DNA from: Anaerolineales bacterium
GTDB taxonomy: Bacteria > Chloroflexota > Anaerolineae > Anaerolineales > UBA4823
Reading direction: 5' to 3'
Assembly (NCBI GenBank): GCA_022865865.1
Contig: JALHTN010000220.1
Span: 1 to 7,192, forward strand
DNA: 7,192 bases
The notes below the pieces were generated by a model that made no database searches, was not told the origin of the DNA, and saw only the letters and a program-made list of their open reading frames with translations. The number at the start of each line of letters is the position of its first letter. Within the stretch, counting starts at the first letter, position 1. The position numbers and the translations under genes were made by a program. This document shows, piece after piece, positions 1 to 6,611 of the stretch.

Positions 1-1363
1 CCCCTCGCTTAGGCCCCAATACCATGATTCCTATCATACCGCGTTCGCTCCAAAGGGGTACCAGCCATTGCCAATTCCCGGTTGTTTCCTGAGGGAGCGG
101 AATACAGATGTTATCAGGGGAAATCCAGGAGCCGAGGATCCCTTTTACATTTGGAGGCTGTGGCACTTGATCCACAGAGAAGAGCAATGGCTCACCAACC
201 AGAGGAGCCAATGGTCCATGGGCTGCCAGATAAGCTTGACGGGTACCTAATACATCCTGGCAGAGGATTGTGAATGGCTGGTCGATATCCACATCTGTTG
301 GAGAAGTTGCCACCACCTGCTCATAAACACGCTGGCTGGTGACGAAAGGGCGCAGCTGGTCAATAAATTTCTGACGATCTGTCAAACTGCGCCAACTCAG
401 TAAGGCATAAAAAACAGTCATCAAGAGCGCGCTTAGCAAAACGTTGTAAATCGGGTGGAGGTTAAGTGACAAACTCAGGCTGATCACTACTGCATAACCA
501 CCTGCCAGGATAACCGCCCGGCGCCAGTAGCGTAAAAGACCGTGACGCGGCAGTGCTTTGCCTGTGAAGACTTCGTATGAGGTGACAGCCTGCCCAAGAA
601 ATATGACCGCAATGGCGATCAAGAAGGCGATCAGCAAGTCAAACTCGGCGATGGTGGTAGTCACAGATGGCTCGTATAACGATTGGCGAGTTTGATTGAT
701 TACCCAAAACATCACCCAACCCACTAACAGGCTGACCAGTATCTGGGTCAATGCCGCGCCCACCAGCCAAGGACGCGCTCTGCGCCGTGCCAGTTCTCCC
801 ATCATACGCGCTGAAGGAGCCGGACGTCGCAACACATCCGCAGATAGAGCAATGCAGAGCAAGATATATATAGGGTATATCAAAATCAACAGTGGGACAC
901 CACCCAGTGAGGGAGTATCTGTCAGGTTTAGTTGAGCTGCTTGGACAAAGGATGGTAAAGGATTGGCAAAAACTAACAAAATAATAATGCCTACCGCCAT
1001 CACTGTGGTGCCTACAAACCAGGGATAATGTCGTCGCTTGAGTTTTTCCCCAAAACGGTCCCAAAAACCTGAATACCAGAGAATCACCACATACCAAACA
1101 TAAGGGATGGTGACTACCGGGATCCACCCCAAACGCCACCAAAAATCTATGCTGCGTCCAATGGTGTTCAGCCCAAACCCCAGGATGATGGAATGAATCA
1201 GGAAAAAGGTGCCGCCTAATAGAATCACGCCCCCGGCTAGCCACAATCCCCAGGTTCTGCGTTCGGCATTCAGCAGCACTGTCAAACCCAACCAGATTAA
1301 CAGTATTGTGTTGAAGAGTGAAACGGCCATGACGGCCCAGTTAAGGAGCCAGTTTTCGGTCAT
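1..1363 (-). CDS. Membrane-bound sensor histidine kinase with GAF-like domain, N-terminal part (cut by window edge)
   Basis: The reading frame stays open from an ATG at 1363 to the window edge, giving 454 codons and no stop. An in-frame TAA lies four codons upstream of that ATG, so this is the earliest possible ATG; there is no clear Shine-Dalgarno. The protein begins MTENWLLNWAVMAVSLF. About nine hydrophobic helices follow, near residues 8-32, 38-60, 80-100, 115-133, 153-176, 199-222, 241-262, 282-300 and 304-323. A linker (about 325-350) leads into a soluble domain ending with ICIPLP, WLVPLWSERG and GIMVLGPKR, the pattern of GAF-like domains in Chloroflexota sensor kinases. The phosphoacceptor-His and ATPase domains should lie beyond the edge, so the kinase call is inferred from this pattern and from the response regulator 39 bp upstream in the same direction. 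Signal unknown. The membrane and GAF-like parts are firmer than the kinase assignment. Confidence 0.75.
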   Translation of the reverse strand, partial: MTENWLLNWAVMAVSLFNTILLIWLGLTVLLNAERRTWGLWLAGGVILLGGTFFLIHSIILGFGLNTIGRSIDFWWRLGWIPVVTIPYVWYVVILWYSGFWDRFGEKLKRRHYPWFVGTTVMAVGIIILLVFANPLPSFVQAAQLNLTDTPSLGGVPLLILIYPIYILLCIALSADVLRRPAPSARMMGELARRRARPWLVGAALTQILVSLLVGWVMFWVINQTRQSLYEPSVTTTIAEFDLLIAFLIAIAVIFLGQAVTSYEVFTGKALPRHGLLRYWRRAVILAGGYAVVISLSLSLNLHPIYNVLLSALLMTVFYALLSWRSLTDRQKFIDQLRPFVTSQRVYEQVVATSPTDVDIDQPFTILCQDVLGTRQAYLAAHGPLAPLVGEPLLFSVDQVPQPPNVKGILGSWISPDNICIPLPQETTGNWQWLVPLWSERGMIGIMVLGPKRG

Positions 1364-1402
1364 TAGAAAGCTTTATCATCGAAGATCTTCACTTATCACC
1401 TT

Positions 1403-2149
1403 TCACTGCTCGCCATTCCATGGAATCCACTCGCCACGCTCGTTCATTACGTGGGGAATTCCATCCTGATCCCAATCCAAGAGACGCCCGGATTGTACGA
1501 TAATAATGGCACGCGAACGGGCGATTTTCTCATCGGTGGTTGAAAGGTTTAGCCCCCATGTAGTATAAATTTGTCCATTGGTACGGCTGATGGTGCGTTT
1601 ATCACGGAAGCCGAGTTGGGCCGCAATCTGTTCGTTAGTCAGACCCTGTGCCAGCATCCGGGCGACAACCTGTTCATTTGGTTCCAGCAGCGCCAGGGGA
1701 CTTTGTTCATCTTTATAGCGCACTTCCTGGACACGCACTTCGATCTCAGGATCGATGAAGCTGCGCCCGGCAAGAGCATCTTCGAGCAGCGGGAGAATCA
1801 TCTCTGGCAGCAAGTAGTTGGATTTGCGCACGTAGGCATAATGGCTGAGAATACCAGATTGGCGGAAATCCCTGTAAAAGGCATCATCATCCTGAATGGA
1901 GTAGAAAACTATGGGGTGCCGCGGGTACTCACGTCGGATTTCAACCGCGGTCTTGATACCATTGATCTCACCCTCCAGGTGGACATCCATCAGAACCGCG
2001 TTCGGCGGCTTTGTTGATAAACAATAAGCCAAAGCTTCTTCACCACGCCCGCATGCATAGGCAATCTGAACATGACCTGTGGCTTCGAGGCCGGATTTCA
2101 GAGCGTTTCGTAGTTTAATATTATCTTCAACGAGCAGCAGGGTGATCAT
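1403..2149 (-). CDS. NarL/LuxR-type response regulator with C-terminal extension
   Basis: This 248-residue DNA-binding regulator is the output half of a two-component system. The receiver domain (about 1-125) shows the acidic pair E8-D9, phosphoacceptor D55 in LMDVHLEG, S84 at the Ser/Thr switch position and K109 in VRKSN. A LuxR-type helix-turn-helix covers about 154-202, starting LLEPNEQVVARMLAQGLTNE. Its recognition part (RDKRTISRTNGQIYTTWGL) appears about one residue longer than the usual form and unlike common LuxR recognition helices. Unusually, some 45 residues follow the HTH, rich in Trp and acidic residues and containing DWDQDGIPH (225-233). The ATG at 2149 fits because the receiver starts at once, but no good Shine-Dalgarno precedes it. 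A 29-codon ORF ends 23 nt upstream and may couple translation. The sensor kinase follows after 39 bp, so the two are probably cotranscribed. The regulator call is firm; target genes are unknown. Confidence 0.93.
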   Translation of the reverse strand: MITLLLVEDNIKLRNALKSGLEATGHVQIAYACGRGEEALAYCLSTKPPNAVLMDVHLEGEINGIKTAVEIRREYPRHPIVFYSIQDDDAFYRDFRQSGILSHYAYVRKSNYLLPEMILPLLEDALAGRSFIDPEIEVRVQEVRYKDEQSPLALLEPNEQVVARMLAQGLTNEQIAAQLGFRDKRTISRTNGQIYTTWGLNLSTTDEKIARSRAIIIVQSGRLLDWDQDGIPHVMNERGEWIPWNGEQ

Positions 2150-2172
2150 CTGATGAAATAAACGGGGAATAG

Positions 2173-2262
2173 TTAAATGAGATTAAAGCTGCTAAAGTAT
2201 ACCCGGTAATTAATTCCTACATTTCGCATCCCGCTCAGTTCAACAGCCTGCTGTGCCTCCAT
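2173..2262 (-). CDS. Possible 29-residue small protein or leader peptide upstream of the response regulator
   Basis: An ATG at 2262 is preceded by GGGAGGGAAACTTT, a strong Shine-Dalgarno core (GGAGG at 2271-2275) with an 8-nt spacer. The frame runs 29 codons to a TAA, starting MEAQQAVELSGMRNVGINYR. There is no signal peptide, membrane helix, or run of one amino acid that would mark an attenuator. The stop lies 23 nt before the ATG of the response regulator, which lacks a good ribosome site of its own, so a leader or translational-coupling role is conceivable. It could equally be a chance ORF or the remnant of a decayed gene. A TATACT hexamer at 2196-2201 inside it resembles a -10 box but has no convincing -35. 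I recognise no family. Confidence 0.35.
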   Translation of the reverse strand: MEAQQAVELSGMRNVGINYRVYFSSFNLI

Positions 2263-2435
2263 AAAGTTTCCCTCCCTATAACCAAGATTAGCTTTTCAAG
2301 AGCAGATCCACCAACTTTGCGTTTCTCTGCACCCATGTTCTGCCACGACAAGATATGCTCTCCAGCAAGGGACCGGGTTCAAGGCCATCGAATTGGGGTT
2401 GAACCAACTGCTGCAGGGAACCGCCAAACTTGTGC
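2263..2435. other. Gap between membrane-protein gene and small ORF; possible decayed coding sequence
   Basis: This forms most of the 286-bp stretch between the membrane-protein gene and the response regulator; the rest is the small ORF. No T-rich terminator hairpin is visible. On the minus strand one frame is open down to a TAA at 2288-2290 and reads like plausible protein, ending RNAKLVDLLLKS. It has no credible start or ribosome site: upstream it merges into an out-of-frame reading of the membrane-protein gene. It may be a remnant of a lost gene or chance. Confidence 0.3.
2376..2405. repeat. 7-bp inverted repeat with 16-nt loop
   Basis: GGTTCAA (2376-2382) and TTGAACC (2399-2405) are perfect inverted copies, about 30 bp past the stop of the membrane-protein gene. 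No T-run follows on either strand, so this is not a standard intrinsic terminator. It could be a weak RNA hairpin protecting the 3' end, an operator for the downstream operon, or chance. Confidence 0.3.
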
Positions 2436-3755
2436 TTAACGAAACAACCACGGAATCGCCAGTACCACAAATAAACCCCATACCAAATAGGCATTGCTTG
2501 CGAGACTGAAAACCGAGTGCAAAGAATCAATCCATTTCTCACGGCTATCTTTGAATTGCTTGTAAATCAGCCAGAACAAGATACAAATATTGATACTGTT
2601 CCAACCGATGATCGTTAACCGATTGATCGTCCAACCGCCGTCAATAGTGCGGAAGACCGTTGCAGATAGTGCATATAAGCTGACCAATCCCGCCAGGATT
2701 GCCACTGTGATAATACCCAATCGCAGCCACTTCTGAAGTTGGAGGGAGAGATCAGCACCACTGATCGGTGTCGCACCCAAAAGCAAAGCCATAATAGCAA
2801 AGAGCATCAAGTTGTAGACGATCAATACGTCCCGGTTGTTAAAGGGCTCAAAGAAATAAAAGGGGATCACAATGATGTAAATCACCAATATACCCAGGGT
2901 CAGAGGCAGCAATAAGCGCATCATGGTGGCGATAAACTTGCTCAACCCCTGGTCGAAATCTTGCTCTGACGGAGCTAAAGCCGGATCGTAAACACTGGCA
3001 ACTGCCATAACTGGCAGCAAGCCAATCCCGCCGGCAGCGATCAGCCGCAGCCAAATATCGGGTATGGTGATACTCAATGCAGCGAACATACCAGTGGTAA
3101 TGCCGCCTAAGACAATCCCAGCGATTAAATACAGACCCGCGGTGATCATCACTTCGATGGATTTGATCAGGAAAGCAAAGCGATTTTCCTTACTGGATTT
3201 AAGTCCTAGAACTGAAATTCCCAGAGCTATCCAGCACAATAAAGGGATGTGAATGGCTGCCAGATCAAGATAATGGTTGATTTTCCAGGGAACATCCAGA
3301 CCTGGTGCCACCATCATGGCATAAGCGGCTGCTGCCAGTAATCCCAAACCCAACGCCAACGCGCGCACCTGATTTTTCTTCGCCGTTACGGCCATGAATA
3401 TCAACGCGCTCATCGTAGCAATGGGCGACCACCATAGAGCCAGGTGAGGTATATGGTCTAGATAAATCAGATTCTCAATATCTGAGAGCAGCCAGAAGAT
3501 CAAGCCGGTGAGGATGCTCAGCGGTATTGCGAAAGCCCAATTAACCACACGGTGGGTTTTTTCCGCGGTGTCTGTAGTCTGCTGGAAGCGGTAAAACCAG
3601 GCAGCATAGAGCAAATTATCAGGATCATCTTTATAACACGCCATTACAGCCGACTGAAAAACTTCAGTTTGGCCGTCCTTCTGCGCTATCTGATAGAGCT
3701 GTTCTAGTTTATGAGGTTCATTTTTTGCAGCCTGAATTTCCGGGATGAGATTCAT
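2436..3755 (-). CDS. Polytopic membrane protein of unknown function (about 11 helices, possibly DUF4153-like)
   Basis: The start chosen is the ATG at 3755, because GGAGG (3761-3765) sits 5 nt upstream; the frame also extends to a TTG at 3767, but that codon overlaps the ribosome site. The protein has 439 residues. Residues 1-70 are soluble, charged and helical (MNLIPEIQAAKNEPHKLEQL onward). The rest has about eleven hydrophobic helices, near 71-91, 104-124, 130-150, 165-184, 204-224, 234-254, 278-301, 309-328, 345-365, 379-399 and 421-437. A longer polar loop lies at 255-277 (DPALAPSEQDFDQG). The FRTIDGGWTINRL stretch before the tenth helix recalls the 'TxxR' element in DUF4153-type proteins; this resemblance is from memory and weak. 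I see no transporter or enzyme signature. It is transcribed divergently from the radical SAM gene. Real gene: sure. Function: unknown. Confidence 0.85.
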   Translation of the reverse strand: MNLIPEIQAAKNEPHKLEQLYQIAQKDGQTEVFQSAVMACYKDDPDNLLYAAWFYRFQQTTDTAEKTHRVVNWAFAIPLSILTGLIFWLLSDIENLIYLDHIPHLALWWSPIATMSALIFMAVTAKKNQVRALALGLGLLAAAAYAMMVAPGLDVPWKINHYLDLAAIHIPLLCWIALGISVLGLKSSKENRFAFLIKSIEVMITAGLYLIAGIVLGGITTGMFAALSITIPDIWLRLIAAGGIGLLPVMAVASVYDPALAPSEQDFDQGLSKFIATMMRLLLPLTLGILVIYIIVIPFYFFEPFNNRDVLIVYNLMLFAIMALLLGATPISGADLSLQLQKWLRLGIITVAILAGLVSLYALSATVFRTIDGGWTINRLTIIGWNSINICILFWLIYKQFKDSREKWIDSLHSVFSLASNAYLVWGLFVVLAIPWLFR

Positions 3756-3820
3756 AACAACCTCCAACTGAATTGGGCATTACACACGCGAAGTTCTGAC
3801 TCTTGTGATGAGCAAACTCA

Positions 3821-3849
3821 ATCATAGCAATTATGTAGATGTTATGCAA
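3821..3849 (-). promoter_or_regulatory. Candidate sigma-70-type promoter for the membrane-protein gene
   Basis: On the minus strand, TTGCAT (3844-3849) and TATGAT (3821-3826) are separated by exactly 17 bp. The -10 matches the consensus at 5 of 6 positions; the -35 only at its TTG. Transcription would start near 3814, leaving a leader of about 60 nt before the ATG at 3755. The -35 end overlaps the hairpin at 3848-3863. Confidence 0.4.
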
Positions 3850-3863
3850 GCACTCAGGTGCTT
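3848..3863. repeat. Perfect 6-bp inverted repeat (hairpin or operator) in the divergent promoter region
   Basis: AAGCAC (3848-3853) and GTGCTT (3858-3863) are perfect inverted copies around a TCAG loop. The site lies between the two divergent genes and touches the candidate -35 of the leftward gene, where a repressor or activator could bind. No T-run follows, so it is not a terminator. A palindrome this short can also arise by chance. Confidence 0.35.
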
Positions 3864-3883
3864 AAATCCTGGGACTCAGAGGG

Positions 3884-3912
3884 TGGATCGGTTAATCATT
3901 AAATTCTATTAT
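3884..3912 (+). promoter_or_regulatory. Weak candidate promoter for the radical SAM gene
   Basis: TATTAT (3907-3912) matches the -10 consensus at 5 of 6 positions. At 17-bp spacing the -35 position holds only a poor match (TGGATC, 3884-3889), so an activator might be needed if this is used. The leader would be about 45 nt. Confidence 0.25.
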
Positions 3913-3964
3913 TCACCTGGAATGACTTCCTGCACACCCCTACCATGTTCTCAAAGGAGATCGC

Positions 3965-5410
3965 ATGAAAGTCAAAATGATGCTCCCTGCCCTGACAGAG
4001 GCCAAAAGCCCGTTCTTCAGACCCATCAAGTACTCCCTTTTCCCCCCATTAGGACTCGCAACCCTGAGCGCGTATATACCCCCTCACTGGGAAGTGGATT
4101 TGGTCGATGAGCATGTAGAAACCCTAGATTTGAATGACAACCCGGATCTGGTGGTGATCCAGGTCTATGTTACCAATGCTTACCGTTCCTATGAGATCGC
4201 CGATCATTACCGCTCATTGGGAGCATACGTTTGCCTGGGAGGATTACACGTAACAGCATTACCCGAAGAAGCCGCCCAACATGCTGATACGATCTTCATC
4301 GGTCCGGGAGAAGACACCTGGCCTCAATTCCTTACCGATTGGCAATCCTGGTATCCCAAGCCAGTCTACCGCTCACTCCACAGAACTCTGGAAGGAGCAC
4401 CTGCACCACGTCGAGATTTGATCAAGCGCCACCTTTATCTGGTGCCCAATTCAATCGTGGTCTCACGAGGCTGCCCACACCGCTGTGATTTCTGCTACAA
4501 GGAGGCTTTCTTCATGGGGGGTAAATCATTCTACACCCAAACGGTGGACTCAGCTTTAGCAGAGATCGAAGCCCTACCGGGGAAACATCTATACTTTCTG
4601 GATGACCATCTTTTCGGCAATCCCCACTTTGCCGGAGAACTATTTGATGGCATGCAAGGAATGGATCGCCTTTGGCAAGCTGCAGGGACTGTCCAGTCAG
4701 TACTTAAGCCAGGTCTTGTGGAAAAGGCAGTCGCAGCCGGGTTGCGGAGTCTTTTCATCGGCTTTGAAACCCTTAATCACAGCAATCTTAAGCAGCAAAA
4801 GAAATATCACAATCTTGGAGGATCCGACATACCAAATCCATATGAGACGGCAATCCAACGCTTACAAGCTTTAGGAGTGATGGTCAATGCGAGTTTTGTC
4901 TTTGGCATGGATCATGATGATGAAACGGTTTTTGAGAGGACAGTGGATTGGGTCATCCAGCAGGGAATCGAGACAGCAACCTTTCATATCCTGACACCCT
5001 ATCCGGGAACCGCCCTGCGTCAGCGATTGGCTGCCCAGGGTCGCATCACATCGCAAAATTGGGATTTATATGACACGCGCCACGCGGTTTTCCGTCCGGC
5101 CGGGATGAATGCTGAAGCTTTGGAGAGCGGATATTGGCAAGCGTATCAAGATTTCTACCAGTGGGGATCGATTTTTCGAGGAGCAGGTGCACACGCTGAC
5201 TGGCCAGCTCGGCTGCGCCACCTGGCGTACGCGGGTGGCTGGAAGAAGTTCGAGCCAGTATGGGATTGGGTGATTCGCCTCCAGCGGGTGGGAAATTTCA
5301 GACCGTTGTTAGAGTCGCTTTTATCAGGAAATGGTCTACAACCAGGTAGTAGCCAGGAGGTAACCACCAGACCTGGATTGCACCCAAGTGAACTGCATGA
5401 GATAGAATAG
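3965..5410 (+). CDS. B12-binding-domain radical SAM protein of unknown substrate
   Basis: The 481-residue protein starts at an ATG 4 nt after AAGGAGA, a strong ribosome site. Residues 1-130 form a cobalamin-binding Rossmann-like domain, with FPPLGLATLSAYIPPHWEV, DLVVIQVYVT, YEIADHYRSLG, LGGLHVTALPEEA and a GPGED turn. The lower-axial His motif DxHxxG is absent, as is common in class B radical SAM enzymes. The radical SAM core (about 162-360) carries the [4Fe-4S] cysteines C170, C174 and C177 in RGCPHRCDFCY, then FLDDHLFGNP, GLRSLFIGFETLN, VNASFVFGMDHDDE and HILTPYPGTALRQRL. A helical C-terminal region (about 365-450) includes YDTRHAVFRP and GYWQAYQDFYQWGSI. The layout matches the large family that includes B12-dependent methylases such as those for hopanoids and bacteriochlorophyll, but this member's subgroup has, to my knowledge, no known substrate. 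Methyl transfer to an unactivated carbon is the best general guess. The last 25 or so residues look disordered. No precursor-peptide gene is visible nearby. Confidence 0.9.
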   Translation: MKVKMMLPALTEAKSPFFRPIKYSLFPPLGLATLSAYIPPHWEVDLVDEHVETLDLNDNPDLVVIQVYVTNAYRSYEIADHYRSLGAYVCLGGLHVTALPEEAAQHADTIFIGPGEDTWPQFLTDWQSWYPKPVYRSLHRTLEGAPAPRRDLIKRHLYLVPNSIVVSRGCPHRCDFCYKEAFFMGGKSFYTQTVDSALAEIEALPGKHLYFLDDHLFGNPHFAGELFDGMQGMDRLWQAAGTVQSVLKPGLVEKAVAAGLRSLFIGFETLNHSNLKQQKKYHNLGGSDIPNPYETAIQRLQALGVMVNASFVFGMDHDDETVFERTVDWVIQQGIETATFHILTPYPGTALRQRLAAQGRITSQNWDLYDTRHAVFRPAGMNAEALESGYWQAYQDFYQWGSIFRGAGAHADWPARLRHLAYAGGWKKFEPVWDWVIRLQRVGNFRPLLESLLSGNGLQPGSSQEVTTRPGLHPSELHEIE

Positions 5411-5636
5411 CATCCCAAGAGTTCAATGTCAGTTCACTCACCCATAACCAAAAATGACTTCCATCCAACCTAACAACATCAGACAAATCAATTTTCCATA
5501 ATTCATACAGCAATGGTCATCAGCAGCACGGTCCAGCTTGAAATCGCCTGATTGCCGGGGATGTTTTTGTAGTATTATGCAGTGAAGGAATCAACTCTAT
5601 TGATTATTGAAGATTATCGAGACTTCGAGGCAAAAC
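5411..5636. other. Intergenic region between radical SAM gene and ureohydrolase operon
   Basis: No gene is supportable in these 226 bp. A direct repeat AGTTCA (5420-5425 and 5431-5436, 11 bp apart) lies just after the radical SAM stop, and a candidate promoter lies toward the right end. I found no convincing terminator hairpin with a T-run. Confidence 0.5.
5552..5578 (+). promoter_or_regulatory. Candidate promoter for the ureohydrolase operon
   Basis: TTGCCG (5552-5557) and TATTAT (5573-5578) resemble -35 and -10 boxes, but the spacer is only 15 bp, shorter than the usual 16-18. Transcription would start near 5585, about 50 nt before the ATG at 5637. The position is sensible; the match is moderate. 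Confidence 0.35.
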
Positions 5637-6611
5637 ATGAACACAAAAAATCCCAACCCTGCTTTTGGCGCACATCTCGAGCCTTATCACGGCATACCGA
5701 CTTTCATGCGCCTGCCAGCCAGCCGCGAATTTGATGGCGTTGATGTCGCGATCGTCGGCATTCCCTTCGACAGCGGCGCTTCCAACCGCGCCGGCACAAG
5801 ATTCGGTCCCCGGAAAATTCGCGAGTCATCCCTGCTGCTGTGGGGATACAACCAGGTGCTCGGCGTTGCACCGGCGGAAGAGCTCAACATCGTGGATTAC
5901 GGCGACGTGAGCACAATCGCCGTGGATATCAACGCCACCATGGAAAATATCACCAGTGAAGTTAAAGGCATCCTGGAAAAAGATATAACCGTGGTTGCAT
6001 TAGGAGGCGATCATTCCATCAGCCTGCCGCTGCTGCGCGCCCACGCTGCGAAATTTGGACCGCCGGCGGTGATCCATTTTGATTCCCACCCGGACACCTG
6101 GGACTGGGAATTCAAGGACCAACCCTACAGTCACGGCACACCCTTCCGCAGAGCAATTGAGGAAGAGTTAATCGACACCAGCGCCTATCTACAAATCGGC
6201 ATTCGCGGCCCGACCAGCTGGGCAAATGATTTATCCAATGCGAGAGAGATGGGCGCAAAAATCTTGACCATCGACCAGGTATTTGAAATGGGCATACCCG
6301 CGGTGATCACCGAGATGCGGGAAACGATTGGGGAACGTCCCGTCTATGTATCACTTGATATCGACTCGGTTGACCCGGCCTTTGCGCCCGGCACCGGCAC
6401 TCCAGAAGTAGGGGGATTGACCAGCTACCAGATTCTGCAGCTGGTGCGCGGCATGCAGGGCCTGAATATCGTCGGTTTCGATCTGGTCGAGGTCAGCCCT
6501 CCATACGATCACGGCGATATCACAGCTATCCTGGGGGCAAACCTGGCTTTTGAATTTATCTCGCTGCTGGCATTGAGGCATCGCGCGGAGGTTGGCGGAG
6601 GCAAGCCATGA
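5637..6611 (+). CDS. speB: Agmatinase-family ureohydrolase
   Basis: Hydrolyses a guanidino compound, most likely agmatine, to urea and an amine (putrescine) in the cytoplasm using two Mn ions. With the ATG at 5637 it has 324 residues, somewhat above typical bacterial agmatinases because of a longer N-terminus. That ATG has GAGG 6 nt upstream; the frame also extends to a TTG at 5607 with no ribosome site. The metal ligands are all visible: H126 in GGDHS, D149/H151/D153 in HFDSHPDTW, and D241/D243 in SLDIDSVDPAFAPGTGTPE. Also present are IPFDSGASNRAGTRFGPRKI, the HGTPFRRAIEEE loop and DLVEVSPPYD. The DSHPD sequence differs from the usual DAHxD but keeps every ligand. It overlaps the next gene by ATGA, indicating an operon. 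The family is firm; guanidinobutyrase or another guanidino hydrolase cannot be excluded, so the symbol is tentative. Confidence 0.9.
   Translation: MNTKNPNPAFGAHLEPYHGIPTFMRLPASREFDGVDVAIVGIPFDSGASNRAGTRFGPRKIRESSLLLWGYNQVLGVAPAEELNIVDYGDVSTIAVDINATMENITSEVKGILEKDITVVALGGDHSISLPLLRAHAAKFGPPAVIHFDSHPDTWDWEFKDQPYSHGTPFRRAIEEELIDTSAYLQIGIRGPTSWANDLSNAREMGAKILTIDQVFEMGIPAVITEMRETIGERPVYVSLDIDSVDPAFAPGTGTPEVGGLTSYQILQLVRGMQGLNIVGFDLVEVSPPYDHGDITAILGANLAFEFISLLALRHRAEVGGGKP

Noticed and set aside
639..1244. Minus-strand 201-codon open frame
   Set aside because: It lies in a different phase within the sensor kinase gene, whose own frame gives clear membrane helices and a GAF-like domain. The composition here is shadow-like, with no domain pattern.
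1571..2017. Plus-strand 148-codon open frame
   Set aside because: It is antisense to the response regulator, whose receiver and HTH motifs are unmistakable. There is no ribosome site.
2376..2405. Inverted repeat as an intrinsic terminator
   Set aside because: The stem is only 7 bp with a 16-nt loop, and no T-run follows on either strand.
3756..3767. TTG start extending the membrane protein by four residues
   Set aside because: The TTG overlaps the GGAGG ribosome site that serves the ATG at 3755.
3805..4110. Plus-strand 101-codon frame crossing the divergent region
   Set aside because: It runs into the radical SAM gene in the wrong phase, has no Shine-Dalgarno, and its translation looks random.
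3965..5410. Radical SAM gene as a peptide-modifying (RiPP) maturase
   Set aside because: There is no precursor-like small ORF, SPASM domain or peptide-recognition domain nearby; the domain order is that of B12-type enzymes.
5607..5636. TTG start extending the ureohydrolase by ten residues
   Set aside because: It has no ribosome site, whereas the ATG at 5637 has GAGG 6 nt upstream and the family's conserved part begins well after it.
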